From assembly GCA_018816735.1 (NCBI GenBank), contig JAHIVH010000054.1:62001-126000 (forward strand): DNA of 64,000 bases, written 5' to 3'. Within the stretch, counting starts at the first letter, position 1, and every line of letters begins with the position of its first letter. A model generated the notes under the pieces. That model was given only the letters and a program-made list of their open reading frames with translations. It had not been told where the DNA came from and made no database searches. Source of the DNA: Pseudomonadota bacterium (GTDB lineage: Bacteria > Desulfobacterota > Desulfobacteria > Desulfobacterales > JAHIVH01). Below, one piece after another: positions 25,000 to 34,080 of this stretch. Position numbers and translations under genes: made by a program.

Positions 25000-26232
25000 C
25001 TATCCTTTCCCTTCATCAGAAACAAGCCTGTCGTGGAAACGCCTGGCGCGCCCATAGTTGATTGTTTTTTCAATATGGTTGGGATCGTTTCCTTCTGGCA
25101 GACCTTTCTTCAGGACCCGTTCAAGAACGGCTTTTGCTTCGCCGGGCTTCTTCTGGTATTTATCCAGAAGGGCGGCATGAATATAGGGGATGAAATATTG
25201 ATCCGGATAAAGAATTTCACCGATTTCAAGAGCCAGCATCACCATCTCGACCGTATATCCCGCCATTTCCATTCCTTTTTTGCACACCCACCCCGCCTCG
25301 ACAATCATGGCGGCAACGATATATACCGGGGCACATGAATTATAAAGAGCGTTTTCCTGGATGCAGAACAGCAGATGATCCATGATCGGTTTGAGATAAA
25401 GGGCCTGGGTCACCACATTGGCCTTTTCAATGCGCCGTGCCATGCTAAGCTGGCACCAGTAGTGGGCAGGCACACTGTAGGGATTGATGTCCAGGGATTT
25501 ATTCAGGTAATCCACGGATGTTTTATAACAGGGAACCCCTTTTTCATCATGGTGATCCATGTATGAATAATAGGCGCCAAGATGGTGATACGCATAACCT
25601 GCCCAGAGCTGTGCGAGATCGTCTTTGGGATTTTTGTCTGCAATGGTTTCAAACAGTTTTACCGCTTTTTCCAGGTTTGCAATTTCAATCCGGTTTTTCC
25701 ATAGAGTCATGGCCTGATCCCGCTCTGTCGAAGGGGGCATGGCAGGAAGGTCTTCGCCGGTTGGCAGAGGCGCCATGGCTTTGATCCAGTCTCCATATTC
25801 CTGAAGGATGGCCTTTTTGTCCGTACGGCTGCTCAATGCATGAACGAGGATAAAAAACGCACAGAAATTGGTATTGTCAATGTTATGGGCTTTGACAGCA
25901 TAGCCTTCAGCCTTTTTATGATACATTGCCCGCTTCTTCATCTGAAACTGGCCCTTGATGTAATAGAGTCTGCCCAGCCACAGAGAGGGTTCAATCCGTT
26001 CCGGAAATGTTTTGTCGAGCTGATGGCAGATATCTATCATGGCATCGATATTTTTACCGTCCCAATGGTTCTGCCACATTTCTGCCACCGTCAGCCAGCG
26101 CGGGTCATCCTGGGGCAGGGGCATGTTGATATCCCAAACATAGCCGGCAGATGCAAAAGAAGGGATGAGAAAAATCAGAAAGGCAACCCGTAGAATCCGG
26201 TATTTTGGCAACATCATGTCGTCAGGTTTCAA
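25000..26232 (-). CDS. Exported TPR-like protein of unknown function
   Basis: This 410-residue protein has a signal peptide (hydrophobic core FLIFLIPS, then ASAGY) followed by helical repeats of TPR character, such as EPSLWLGRLYYIKGQ, KDDLAQLWAGYAYHHLGAYY and SVPAHYWCQLSMARRIEKA. It is probably periplasmic and binds proteins or peptides. The start is a TTG at 26232 with AAGGAG 5 bp upstream; the first ATG is 15 bp further in and badly spaced. The promoter at 26266-26294 is close by. It converges with gabD with only a 3-base gap. The function is not known. Confidence 0.7.
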   Translation of the reverse strand: MKPDDMMLPKYRILRVAFLIFLIPSFASAGYVWDINMPLPQDDPRWLTVAEMWQNHWDGKNIDAMIDICHQLDKTFPERIEPSLWLGRLYYIKGQFQMKKRAMYHKKAEGYAVKAHNIDNTNFCAFFILVHALSSRTDKKAILQEYGDWIKAMAPLPTGEDLPAMPPSTERDQAMTLWKNRIEIANLEKAVKLFETIADKNPKDDLAQLWAGYAYHHLGAYYSYMDHHDEKGVPCYKTSVDYLNKSLDINPYSVPAHYWCQLSMARRIEKANVVTQALYLKPIMDHLLFCIQENALYNSCAPVYIVAAMIVEAGWVCKKGMEMAGYTVEMVMLALEIGEILYPDQYFIPYIHAALLDKYQKKPGEAKAVLERVLKKGLPEGNDPNHIEKTINYGRARRFHDRLVSDEGKG

Positions 26233-26265
26233 TGCAGCTCCTTATGCTTTATTTTTCAGGCTGAT

Positions 26266-26294
26266 TATATAATAAGGATTCCATTTCAAGTCAA
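26266..26294 (-). promoter_or_regulatory. Promoter of the exported TPR gene
   Basis: On the minus strand TTGACT (plus 26289-26294) and TATATA (26266-26271) are 17 bp apart. A TATAAT two bases further along is a second candidate -10 (19-bp spacing). The rest of the 26233-26534 intergenic region shows no gene and no clear promoter for the amidohydrolase. Confidence 0.55.
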
Positions 26295-26534
26295 ACAGTA
26301 ACCCGCGAAGCCATGTAACCTATCCCATTAACCATTCATTTAAATTAACCATTGTGAAGCCTGAATATTTCGGATATAGAAACATACATTTTTATGCTGA
26401 ACTATGAAAATAGGAAGCATGTTTAATGCTGAATACGAAACCGGGTTCACAATTGAACCATCGCATCGACTTGTTGAAGGTGGCCGGGTTAGGATAAAAA
26501 TAAAAAACATCATGCATCATCAAAGGAAAGTATA

Positions 26535-28118
26535 ATGGAAAATTATCAGGTACCCGCTGTCAACCGGAGGCATTTTTTGAAATGGTCTGCAGCCGCAGCA
26601 TCCGGTCTTTTATTTACCCAGACGCAGGGTTGCGCCGGTTATTCATCACTGAAAATACCGAAACTCGATTATTTAAAGAATATGGTCTTAACGAACTGCA
26701 ATATTGTAGACGTAATAACCGGAACCGTTCTTGGAAATAAATCGATTCTGATCCGGCAGGGACGGATTGCAGAAATCGAAGACACCATCACGATAACCGA
26801 TCAGACAGAAGCCATTGATATGGGGAACCGTTACCTGATTCCGGGATTGATAGAAGGGCATTGTCATACAACCCTTCCCACTGTGGGCGGATTTGACATG
26901 AAAACCGCTTTGGCCACTGTCAAGCAGATGAAAAGAAATTATACCCAGCACATTGTAAGCGGCATCACCACAGTAAGAGATGCGGCAGCATTTGTAAATT
27001 TCCTGATGGATTATACGTACGAGATCGAAAACGGATATCTTCCCGGACCGCGCGTCATTTATTGCGGACGCTGGTTCAACATTGACGGCAGCCATCCGGG
27101 TGATATCCGGGCAACGGATGTATCCCGATTGGCGCCTATCGCCAATCAGTTCATGGGAGAAATGTTCATCAATTTTAAAAATACGGATGAACTGAAAGAC
27201 CGGCTGGAAAGAAACCTTCAACTCAAACCGTCTTTTATCAAACTTACACTGGATGATGAGTCGGTTCTTTGCGGAAAACCGGGTAAAAATTCTGTCTATC
27301 AGGATGAGCATAAACGGGAAATTCTCAAATTTTCAGAAAAACACGACCTTCCCGTTGTCGCCCATGTTCATTATAAGTTTGGTTTTGACAGGGCCCAGGA
27401 ATTCCCCTTGTATAACTTCGAACATATGGTCGTTGATCAGCCGCTTTCAGACAAGGATATTCAGCGCATGGCAGATAACAGCATGTCCATTGTGCCGACC
27501 ATGATCCTGGGACAGATGTATGCGACACCCGAAACATTTGATTTGATGCCAAAAGAATTTCAAACCGATTTTGTAAGAAACGAACAGGAAATCTGGCACG
27601 GCTTTTTTAATTCCAATCTCGACAGATATGCGCTTCCGGCCATTGCCGAATCCCAGAGAGCATTTCAAAAGAAAGTGAGCCAGTATTTATGCACCGAACT
27701 ATATCAGAAGAAGATATTCTTCCCGAAACCGGACCTCTATTACGGGTATCTGACATATGGGGTCCAATCCCTTCTCAAAATGAAGGAAGCCGGCATTCTC
27801 ATTGGGTGTGGTACGGATGCCGGTGTTCCCTATTCAAATCATGGCACCCTGTGGCGTGAAATGGAATTTTATTCCCGAATCGGCTTTTCCAATGCGGAAA
27901 TTATGAGATGCGCCACCATCAACAATGCGAAAATTCTAAGAATGGCAGACCGGATCGGTTCTCTTGAAAAAGGAAAATTTGCCGATATTGCTGTACTTGC
28001 CGATAATCCCCTGGACCGGATCGGTGCAGTTAAAAATCCGGTTCTTGTGATAAAAGAAGGAAAAGTCATGTTTGCCAAGGAAGAAATGAAGCGGGAAAGG
28101 AACAGGCTGACCGTATAA
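26535..28118 (+). CDS. Tat-exported amidohydrolase family protein
   Basis: This 527-residue protein begins with a Tat signal (NRRHFLKWSAAAASG) ending near GCAG, so it may be a lipoprotein. The amidohydrolase-1/imidazolonepropionase-like body shows IPGLIEGHCHTT (metal ligands HxH), ITTVRDAA, FIKLTLDDE with the probable carboxylated lysine, PVVAHVHYK, YNFEHM, and CGTDAGVPYSNHGTL. A cap segment lies between residues 330 and 400. Family members hydrolyse amide bonds of small cyclic or peptide-like substrates; the substrate here is unknown. Export suggests action on an external compound. An AAGGAAAG element precedes the ATG. Confidence 0.85.
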   Translation: MENYQVPAVNRRHFLKWSAAAASGLLFTQTQGCAGYSSLKIPKLDYLKNMVLTNCNIVDVITGTVLGNKSILIRQGRIAEIEDTITITDQTEAIDMGNRYLIPGLIEGHCHTTLPTVGGFDMKTALATVKQMKRNYTQHIVSGITTVRDAAAFVNFLMDYTYEIENGYLPGPRVIYCGRWFNIDGSHPGDIRATDVSRLAPIANQFMGEMFINFKNTDELKDRLERNLQLKPSFIKLTLDDESVLCGKPGKNSVYQDEHKREILKFSEKHDLPVVAHVHYKFGFDRAQEFPLYNFEHMVVDQPLSDKDIQRMADNSMSIVPTMILGQMYATPETFDLMPKEFQTDFVRNEQEIWHGFFNSNLDRYALPAIAESQRAFQKKVSQYLCTELYQKKIFFPKPDLYYGYLTYGVQSLLKMKEAGILIGCGTDAGVPYSNHGTLWREMEFYSRIGFSNAEIMRCATINNAKILRMADRIGSLEKGKFADIAVLADNPLDRIGAVKNPVLVIKEGKVMFAKEEMKRERNRLTV

Positions 28119-28441
28119 TGCAGCATCCAAAATATGCATATGCACAACCTGTTATTTTTATTATTAAAAAATTATTAATCACTTGTTTTTGGAAAAATTA
28201 TATGTTAATTAATCATTTTACTTCCTGAAAATTTAGTATTTGGTTTTAGAAGGATTCAAAGATAAAAAAAGTATTTTTATGACAGTGAGTTATAAAAAGG
28301 TGTATGGCATTCGAATTTTTGTTATTGGAAGTCTCAGATGACAAAGAATCAATCGGTAGTACAAGTTTTGCTTTGAAGAAAAACGACTGTATACTAGACG
28401 CTCAATAGTACAATCTCAATCATTTATCAGAAAGCGTTGAA
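28119..28441. other. AT-rich intergenic region upstream of the sensor kinase
   Basis: No gene was found in these 323 bases. A TATACT at 28390-28395, about 47 bases before the start codon, is a plausible -10, but the -35 (TTGCTT, 16 bp away) is poor. An activator-dependent promoter is possible. Confidence 0.35.
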
Positions 28442-31400
28442 ATGATACCATTTCAGACGAATAAGACCATTTGCTGCTGGTGCTGTTTTGTTTTTTGTGC
28501 ACTTTTCTGCGCATTTCCGGTAAAAGCCAGTCAACTCATCCGGGTTGACAGCCACTACAGTAAAAAAATTCCTTTAGGAACCTACATCTCGATATTTGAA
28601 GACCCGGAAAACCAATATGCCATCAATGACATTATTTCTTCCGAATTGAGAAAAAAGTTCTATCCGAGTAATAAATCAATACCGAGTTTCGGGTTTACCG
28701 AATCCACCTTCTGGATTCGGTTTGATATGGTTAACATATCGAATGAAACCCTGCCTTTTATCATTGAAAGCAATTGGTCCCATCATGATATTATCGATTT
28801 TTATCTGTTTGAGGGGGAGAGGCAGATTCTTGAAAAACACCAGGGAGACCTGATGCCATTCAAAGACCGGGACAAAAAATATTTAAACCTGACGTTTCCG
28901 TTCCAGATAGATGCTCTGGCAAATTGTACTGCCTATTTGAGGATAAAATCCAAGGCTTCCATGATCATGGATTTCGTTTTATGGGAGCCCCAGGCATTTT
29001 CTGATCATGCCATTCGGAAGCATTTTGTTTTTGGCCTTTATTATGGCGCCATTCTTATCATGATTTTCTATAATCTGTTTATTTTTTTTGGCATACAGGA
29101 AAAAATCCATTACCTCCATTATGTTCTGTTTATCAGCAGTCTTCTGTTGATTCAAATGACACTGGATGGATTTGCCTTTGCCTATTTATGGCCATCCTAT
29201 CCGTCCTGGGCCAATAAATGTGTAAATATTTTTGTTTTCATGGGCGTTTTCTGGGGAACCCTGTTTTGTCAGAAATTTTTAAATACCCGCTTAAATATTC
29301 CAAAATTCAATATTCTTTTACGTATTTTAACTGTTATCTCTTTTATCGGCATGTGGATGTTGTTTTTTATCGACATCTCGGTTGCCGGGAAGCTTGCTGC
29401 ATTTGCAGGTGTCATATTTGCCGTTTTATTATTTCTGGCAGGGCTGATCTGCCTGATAAAAGGCGTTCGGGAAGCACGGTTTTTCTTTTTTGCCTCCCTG
29501 TTCCTGTTGTCCGGAATGATTCTTGTCGCTCTGGATTACGGCGGCATCATAGAAAGAACCTTTTTTTCAACCTTTGCCATGCATATCGGTACGACCATTC
29601 AAGCCCTTTTGCTGTCTTTTGGTCTGGCAGACCGGATCAATGCACTCAAGCGAGAGCATTATCTGGCACAGGAAGCCAATCTGACCATGCAAACACAGTT
29701 TTCCCAGGAACTCCAGAAAGAGATCGCGTTCAAAACACTCGACCTGAACAAACAGAAATTTCAGCTTGAACAGGCCAATAGGGAACTGAAAGAAATTGAT
29801 ATGATGAAGTCCCATTTTTTTGCCAATCTCAGTCATGAATTGCGAACGCCTTTGACCTTGATAAGAGGGTGGACTGAATACATCATGGAAGGTGAGCTGG
29901 GTGAGATGCCGGAAATGCTGAGAGACACCATCAAGAAGATCAATACACAGAATCTGGCCCTTACTGAAAAAATCAACCATATGTTAAAGCTCTCCAAATT
30001 TGATGCAGGCATGCTAAAGCTGGTCTTGAACGAGGTTGATATCGAAAGCTATATTTATAGAATCGTCGCCAGCTTTAAAGATCTGACCTCTCACAGTGGC
30101 ATTTCACTCAATTTTTTCTGTGAGTCTCCCATAGGCCAGGTGCTTGTCGATAAGGAAAAATTGAAAGACATCTTAAACAACCTGATCAGAAATGCCTACA
30201 AGTTTACTGAGAAAGGAAACATAGACGTCACGTTATCCTTAAAAGAAAACCATATTTTCATTGAAGTCAAGGATACGGGTGTTGGCATGAGTGAAGATGT
30301 CCTGAAAAATATTTTTAACCGGTTCCAGCAGGGTGACAGTTCGCGGACACGATTATATGAAGGCACAGGCCTTGGACTTTCGATTGCCAAAGAATCTGTT
30401 GAAATCATGCATGGAAAGATAACTGTCAAAAGTGTGGAACGGCAAGGAACCACTTTTACAATTCTAATACCTTTAAATCTTGAAGAGCTGGAACCGGATG
30501 TCTTTATCGAAAGACGGAAAAAAGACCGAAGAACGACCAGCAAAAGTTATGGCAAGAAGGACCGAAGGAAAAATGTCCGGAGAGAAACCGATTTCGCGAA
30601 AATCGGCAACGAAGATATCATACAGATTCTTGCCTCGGACATTAAAACAAAAGATCTCGATACAGTCAAATTCGTTGAAGCAAAAGACTCATTGGGCAAA
30701 CTGGTTATTGCAGAAGACAACAAGGCTGTCCGGGATCTTTTGGAGACTGTGTTAAAAGATTACACGCTATTTGTTGCACCAAACGGAAAGCTTGCCTGGG
30801 AAGTCATTCAACAAGAGCATCCGGATCTGATTATCTCGGATATCATGATGCCTTTAATGGATGGATACTCACTCGTCCAGAATATCAAATCCCACAAAGA
30901 TACAGAAAATATCCCGATTGTTCTGATCACCGCAACTGCGGATAAAGATAACCGGATAAAAGGACTTCAAATGGGCGCAGATGACTTCCTGACCAAACCG
31001 TTCCACCATCTGGAATTGCAAGCCCGTGTGAAAAACGTTATCAGCCTGAGAAAACTATACAGGGAAAGATTACGTTCGGAACAGCTTGAAGTGTTTTTAA
31101 TGGTCCTTGCCTCTGCCATTGAATCCAAAGACAAATATACGGGCGGTCATGTGGAACGTGTGGCAAACTATGCCAGGGATCTGGCAAGAAAAATACAATT
31201 GCCTGAAGACAAGGTAAATGAAATCTATCTGGGAACGATCGTTCATGATATTGGAAAAATAGGCATTCGGGATGATGTGCTCAATAAAAAAGGAAAGCTC
31301 ACAGAAGAGGAATTCAAGCATATTCAGAAGCATCCTGTTATCGGGAAAAAGCTTCTCTCAAAGCTTGAAATAGCGCCTATTGCCGTAAACATTGCCTATG

Positions 31401-31678
31401 GCCACCAGGAGAAATATGATGGCACTGGCTATCCGGAAGGTTTGAGCGGCGATAGGATTCCCATAGAGGCGAGGATTTCAACCGTTGCTGATTTCTGGGA
31501 TGCCATCACGTCTGACCGGCCCTATCGACAAGCGATGCCAACCCGGAAAGCAATTGAAATCATGGATCAGGAGCGGGGGAAAACATTTGATCCCGAACTT
31601 CTCGATGCGTTTATGGATGAAAATGATAAATTGTACCTGAAATATCTGACCAGCGAGAAGCTGGAGGAGTTGAATTAA
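28442..31678 (+). CDS. 7TMR-DISM sensor kinase fused to a receiver and an HD-GYP domain
   Basis: This 1078-residue protein has, in order: a signal peptide; an extracytoplasmic 7TMR-DISMED2 domain (about 35-175; FTESTFWIRFDMVN); a seven-helix membrane domain (190-400); a coiled coil; a HisKA domain with NLSHELRTP (H465); a HATPase (NLIRNAYKFTEKG, GTGLGLSIAKE); an arginine-rich linker; a receiver (phospho-acceptor D800 in SDIMMPLMDG); and an HD-GYP domain (H935-D936, DGTGYP at 993-998). The family hydrolyses c-di-GMP. The family motif HHE reads H988-Q-E990, so one metal ligand is changed. Sensor, phosphorelay and c-di-GMP output sit on one chain. The PilZ-methyltransferase gene follows 93 bp downstream. 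Confidence 0.88.
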   Translation: MIPFQTNKTICCWCCFVFCALFCAFPVKASQLIRVDSHYSKKIPLGTYISIFEDPENQYAINDIISSELRKKFYPSNKSIPSFGFTESTFWIRFDMVNISNETLPFIIESNWSHHDIIDFYLFEGERQILEKHQGDLMPFKDRDKKYLNLTFPFQIDALANCTAYLRIKSKASMIMDFVLWEPQAFSDHAIRKHFVFGLYYGAILIMIFYNLFIFFGIQEKIHYLHYVLFISSLLLIQMTLDGFAFAYLWPSYPSWANKCVNIFVFMGVFWGTLFCQKFLNTRLNIPKFNILLRILTVISFIGMWMLFFIDISVAGKLAAFAGVIFAVLLFLAGLICLIKGVREARFFFFASLFLLSGMILVALDYGGIIERTFFSTFAMHIGTTIQALLLSFGLADRINALKREHYLAQEANLTMQTQFSQELQKEIAFKTLDLNKQKFQLEQANRELKEIDMMKSHFFANLSHELRTPLTLIRGWTEYIMEGELGEMPEMLRDTIKKINTQNLALTEKINHMLKLSKFDAGMLKLVLNEVDIESYIYRIVASFKDLTSHSGISLNFFCESPIGQVLVDKEKLKDILNNLIRNAYKFTEKGNIDVTLSLKENHIFIEVKDTGVGMSEDVLKNIFNRFQQGDSSRTRLYEGTGLGLSIAKESVEIMHGKITVKSVERQGTTFTILIPLNLEELEPDVFIERRKKDRRTTSKSYGKKDRRKNVRRETDFAKIGNEDIIQILASDIKTKDLDTVKFVEAKDSLGKLVIAEDNKAVRDLLETVLKDYTLFVAPNGKLAWEVIQQEHPDLIISDIMMPLMDGYSLVQNIKSHKDTENIPIVLITATADKDNRIKGLQMGADDFLTKPFHHLELQARVKNVISLRKLYRERLRSEQLEVFLMVLASAIESKDKYTGGHVERVANYARDLARKIQLPEDKVNEIYLGTIVHDIGKIGIRDDVLNKKGKLTEEEFKHIQKHPVIGKKLLSKLEIAPIAVNIAYGHQEKYDGTGYPEGLSGDRIPIEARISTVADFWDAITSDRPYRQAMPTRKAIEIMDQERGKTFDPELLDAFMDENDKLYLKYLTSEKLEELN

Positions 31679-31771
31679 ATCCACTGCAGGGGAGTGGATG
31701 TTGTATCGTCTTAAAGAAAGCGCGGAGGTAAATACATTTCCAGAAATTTTTAACATGCAGGTGGGGGTAAT

Positions 31772-33484
31772 ATGGGTATGGTAGATCATTTTGAAGAAAT
31801 CAGAAAAGCAAGAAGAAAAAGCATCAAACGAACGAGATGCCGGTTTGAAAAATCACTTCAAAGTTACCAGGTATTTGATCTGTCGGTAAAGGGCTTTTCA
31901 TTTTTATGTGAAAAAAAGAAATGCTTTTTTGATAAAGACCTTCAGTTGGACAATATTGTTTTTCTGGACGCAGAAGGCAAAAAAATAATAGAAGCATCCG
32001 GGACAGTCGTCTATGCCAAGACATTTGATCACGCCAACATGAAAGTCGGTGCATCCTTTGTAAAAAATAAAATCGTTCATTCCATTCTGGGGAAAATAAG
32101 GGCACCACGATATGTGCCAACCATTCCAATGGATGCAACCATCAGAAACATAGAGGACATTAAAGAAAAAAAGATTAAAGGATTTGTCGCTGACTATACC
32201 CCATCTTCCACACGACTTTCCTTTCCGGACGAACTGCCCTACGATATGGAATTGGGTGACTCGGTACAGTTGATCATTCAGTCAAGGGGAAATATTCTTC
32301 TTGATGATACTGCAAATATTATTCGAAAGAAATCCGACAGCACAGAACTGATACTGCAGTTCTCTAAAAAGTTTCTGGATGTTCCCTATATTGAAACCAT
32401 TTCCGACGCCATCAATGATCAGAAAGACACACAGGACTATCTGGAAAGCTTAACGCAATATGAGGATGTTTCAGGAGAATTTAAAGCACTGGTGGCTGAC
32501 TGGCGGATGTATCTGTTGCGCTTGAAACAGAAGCTCGATGCTGATAATATCAAAAACAAATACAAGGAAGATCATGAGCAGATCTATTTTTTAAAGGGCA
32601 TTGAATCTTTTGTCGTCAAGGATATGTATACCTTTATTCAAAAGCTGAATAAAATTACGGATAACCTGGGGAAACCGCAGAGCCTTTTGTTCAAGAAATA
32701 TTTCCGGGAAAATATGGACCCCTTTTTAAGAGTATCTCCTTTTGTGGCATCTGTTATAGACAAAGACAGAGGCTATGCCGGCAATTATGAAATCATCAAA
32801 CAGCTTTTTGATGATCCATACAGGGGAGATACTCTTTTTGCAAAGATGATCAACAGGTTGACGCTCGACCTGGATGCGGTTACCGCCCATCAGGATAGAA
32901 TCAATTTTCTCCATAACACAATTGTTTCCATGTACTACAAGAATAAAGGACCATTCTCCCTTTTCGTGCTGGGATCAGGCCCGGGAGAAGAAATTTTGAG
33001 GTTTGTCGACCAGACGGAATTTACTCCTGAAAAACCGGTTCAGGCCGCCCTGCTTGATATGGATGCCTTTGCGCTTGTTGACTTCAAGGACCAGATTCAG
33101 TATCTGGATGTGAGCCATTTCGAACTGATCACCCTGAACCGTAATCTGCTGAACATCATTGCCGGTCGGGATGAAGACCCCATAGATACAAAATTCCCTC
33201 TCACCTATTGTGCAGGCATGTTTGATTATTTCTCCCAGAAGATCTGCAAGAGAATTATTGGTTATATGATGAAGCATACCCAGCCGGGTGGCGTCATCAT
33301 CGTCACCAATGTCCATAAAGACTGTTTTTCAAGGGCATTTATGGATTACGGTGGCGAATGGGAGCTGATTTTAAGAGATGAAGAACAAATGATCGACATG
33401 GTGCCTGAAGGACTGCCTTACGATATTTTCACTGATGAAAAACGCGCGAATATCTACGTGAAGATTTATATGCCGCATGAGTAG
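31772..33484 (+). CDS. PilZ-domain protein with a PhcB-like SAM-dependent methyltransferase
   Basis: This 570-residue protein starts with a PilZ domain: an arginine-rich RKARR stretch (R11, R15) and DLSVKG (D36-G41) match the two c-di-GMP motifs. A second, degenerate PilZ-like barrel follows (about 120-205). After a helical linker the C-terminal half has GYAGNYEIIKQLF and DPYRGDTLFAK, the SAM motif LGSGPGEE, and the later YCAGMFDYFSQKICKRI with TQPGGVIIVTNVH. These resemble the methyltransferases of the PhcB/extracellular-factor family that make 3-hydroxypalmitic acid methyl ester. It follows the HD-GYP kinase gene by 93 bp, so c-di-GMP control is inferred. The methyl acceptor is unproved. 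Confidence 0.75.
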   Translation: MGMVDHFEEIRKARRKSIKRTRCRFEKSLQSYQVFDLSVKGFSFLCEKKKCFFDKDLQLDNIVFLDAEGKKIIEASGTVVYAKTFDHANMKVGASFVKNKIVHSILGKIRAPRYVPTIPMDATIRNIEDIKEKKIKGFVADYTPSSTRLSFPDELPYDMELGDSVQLIIQSRGNILLDDTANIIRKKSDSTELILQFSKKFLDVPYIETISDAINDQKDTQDYLESLTQYEDVSGEFKALVADWRMYLLRLKQKLDADNIKNKYKEDHEQIYFLKGIESFVVKDMYTFIQKLNKITDNLGKPQSLLFKKYFRENMDPFLRVSPFVASVIDKDRGYAGNYEIIKQLFDDPYRGDTLFAKMINRLTLDLDAVTAHQDRINFLHNTIVSMYYKNKGPFSLFVLGSGPGEEILRFVDQTEFTPEKPVQAALLDMDAFALVDFKDQIQYLDVSHFELITLNRNLLNIIAGRDEDPIDTKFPLTYCAGMFDYFSQKICKRIIGYMMKHTQPGGVIIVTNVHKDCFSRAFMDYGGEWELILRDEEQMIDMVPEGLPYDIFTDEKRANIYVKIYMPHE

Positions 33485-33487
33485 GGA

Positions 33488-33949
33488 GTGTCGCTGTTCA
33501 TTTTGTGTCCACCTGAAAGATACTATCCATCTGAAGTTCATCATCTTGCGGCAAATACACTTTGCCGTGTGGCTGAAAAATTAGATGACAAAAGTCAAAA
33601 AGAAAGAGGATGGGATAACTATACTTTCTACGATGACGGTGGAGCGGGTAACACAGAAAAAAGAAGTCAAGTTTTCAATAACTGGAAGAAATGGTGGGAA
33701 GAAAACCAAAATGATATGAGAAATCTTATATGCTCACATGGTTGAACTAAACTGAACCAGGGGGATACGATCGAATTTCTTCAGTATAGAGCGGAGGGAT
33801 TTGGCATCGTTCGGATGGGTTAGGAAATATGTGAAGTGTTCATCGGTAATATGAACGGGAACAAAGAACCTGAAACCGAATGGTGGATTCGTATTCGCGA
33901 AAAGGATCAAAATCAGGTTGGCTGGTTGCAAGTGAATTCAAATATCTAA
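33488..33949 (+). pseudogene. Degraded remnant of a HEAT/SH3-like protein
   Basis: One reading frame runs through this region interrupted by TGA at 33743-33745 and TAG at 33821-33823. The first part contains NNWKKWWEENQND, typical of the end of HEAT-repeat-like proteins. After the first stop the frame reads LNQGDTIEFLQYRAEGFG, and after the second EPETEWWIRIREKDQ and VGWLQVNSNI, which resembles a bacterial SH3-like domain. Three pieces of protein-like sequence kept in one frame suggest recent decay. The original role is unknown. Confidence 0.55.
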
Positions 33950-34080
33950 AAGCAATAAAGCATAATCCCAACACGGGGTAAGTAAAGATACCATTTACTA
34001 TAGTGGGTTGGGACATCTATCCTGTGGTCACGACAGAATTGAACCGGAAAAAAGTGAAGAATGGAGAATGTAAAATAAGA

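Noticed and set aside
30196..30543. Minus-strand reading frame inside the sensor kinase gene
   Set aside because: It is antisense to a well-supported gene and shows no domain; it is a shadow frame.
33743..33823. Selenocysteine or pyrrolysine at in-frame TGA and TAG
   Set aside because: Two different stops close together in a fragment without a clear family fit decay better, and no SECIS or pyl gene is visible.
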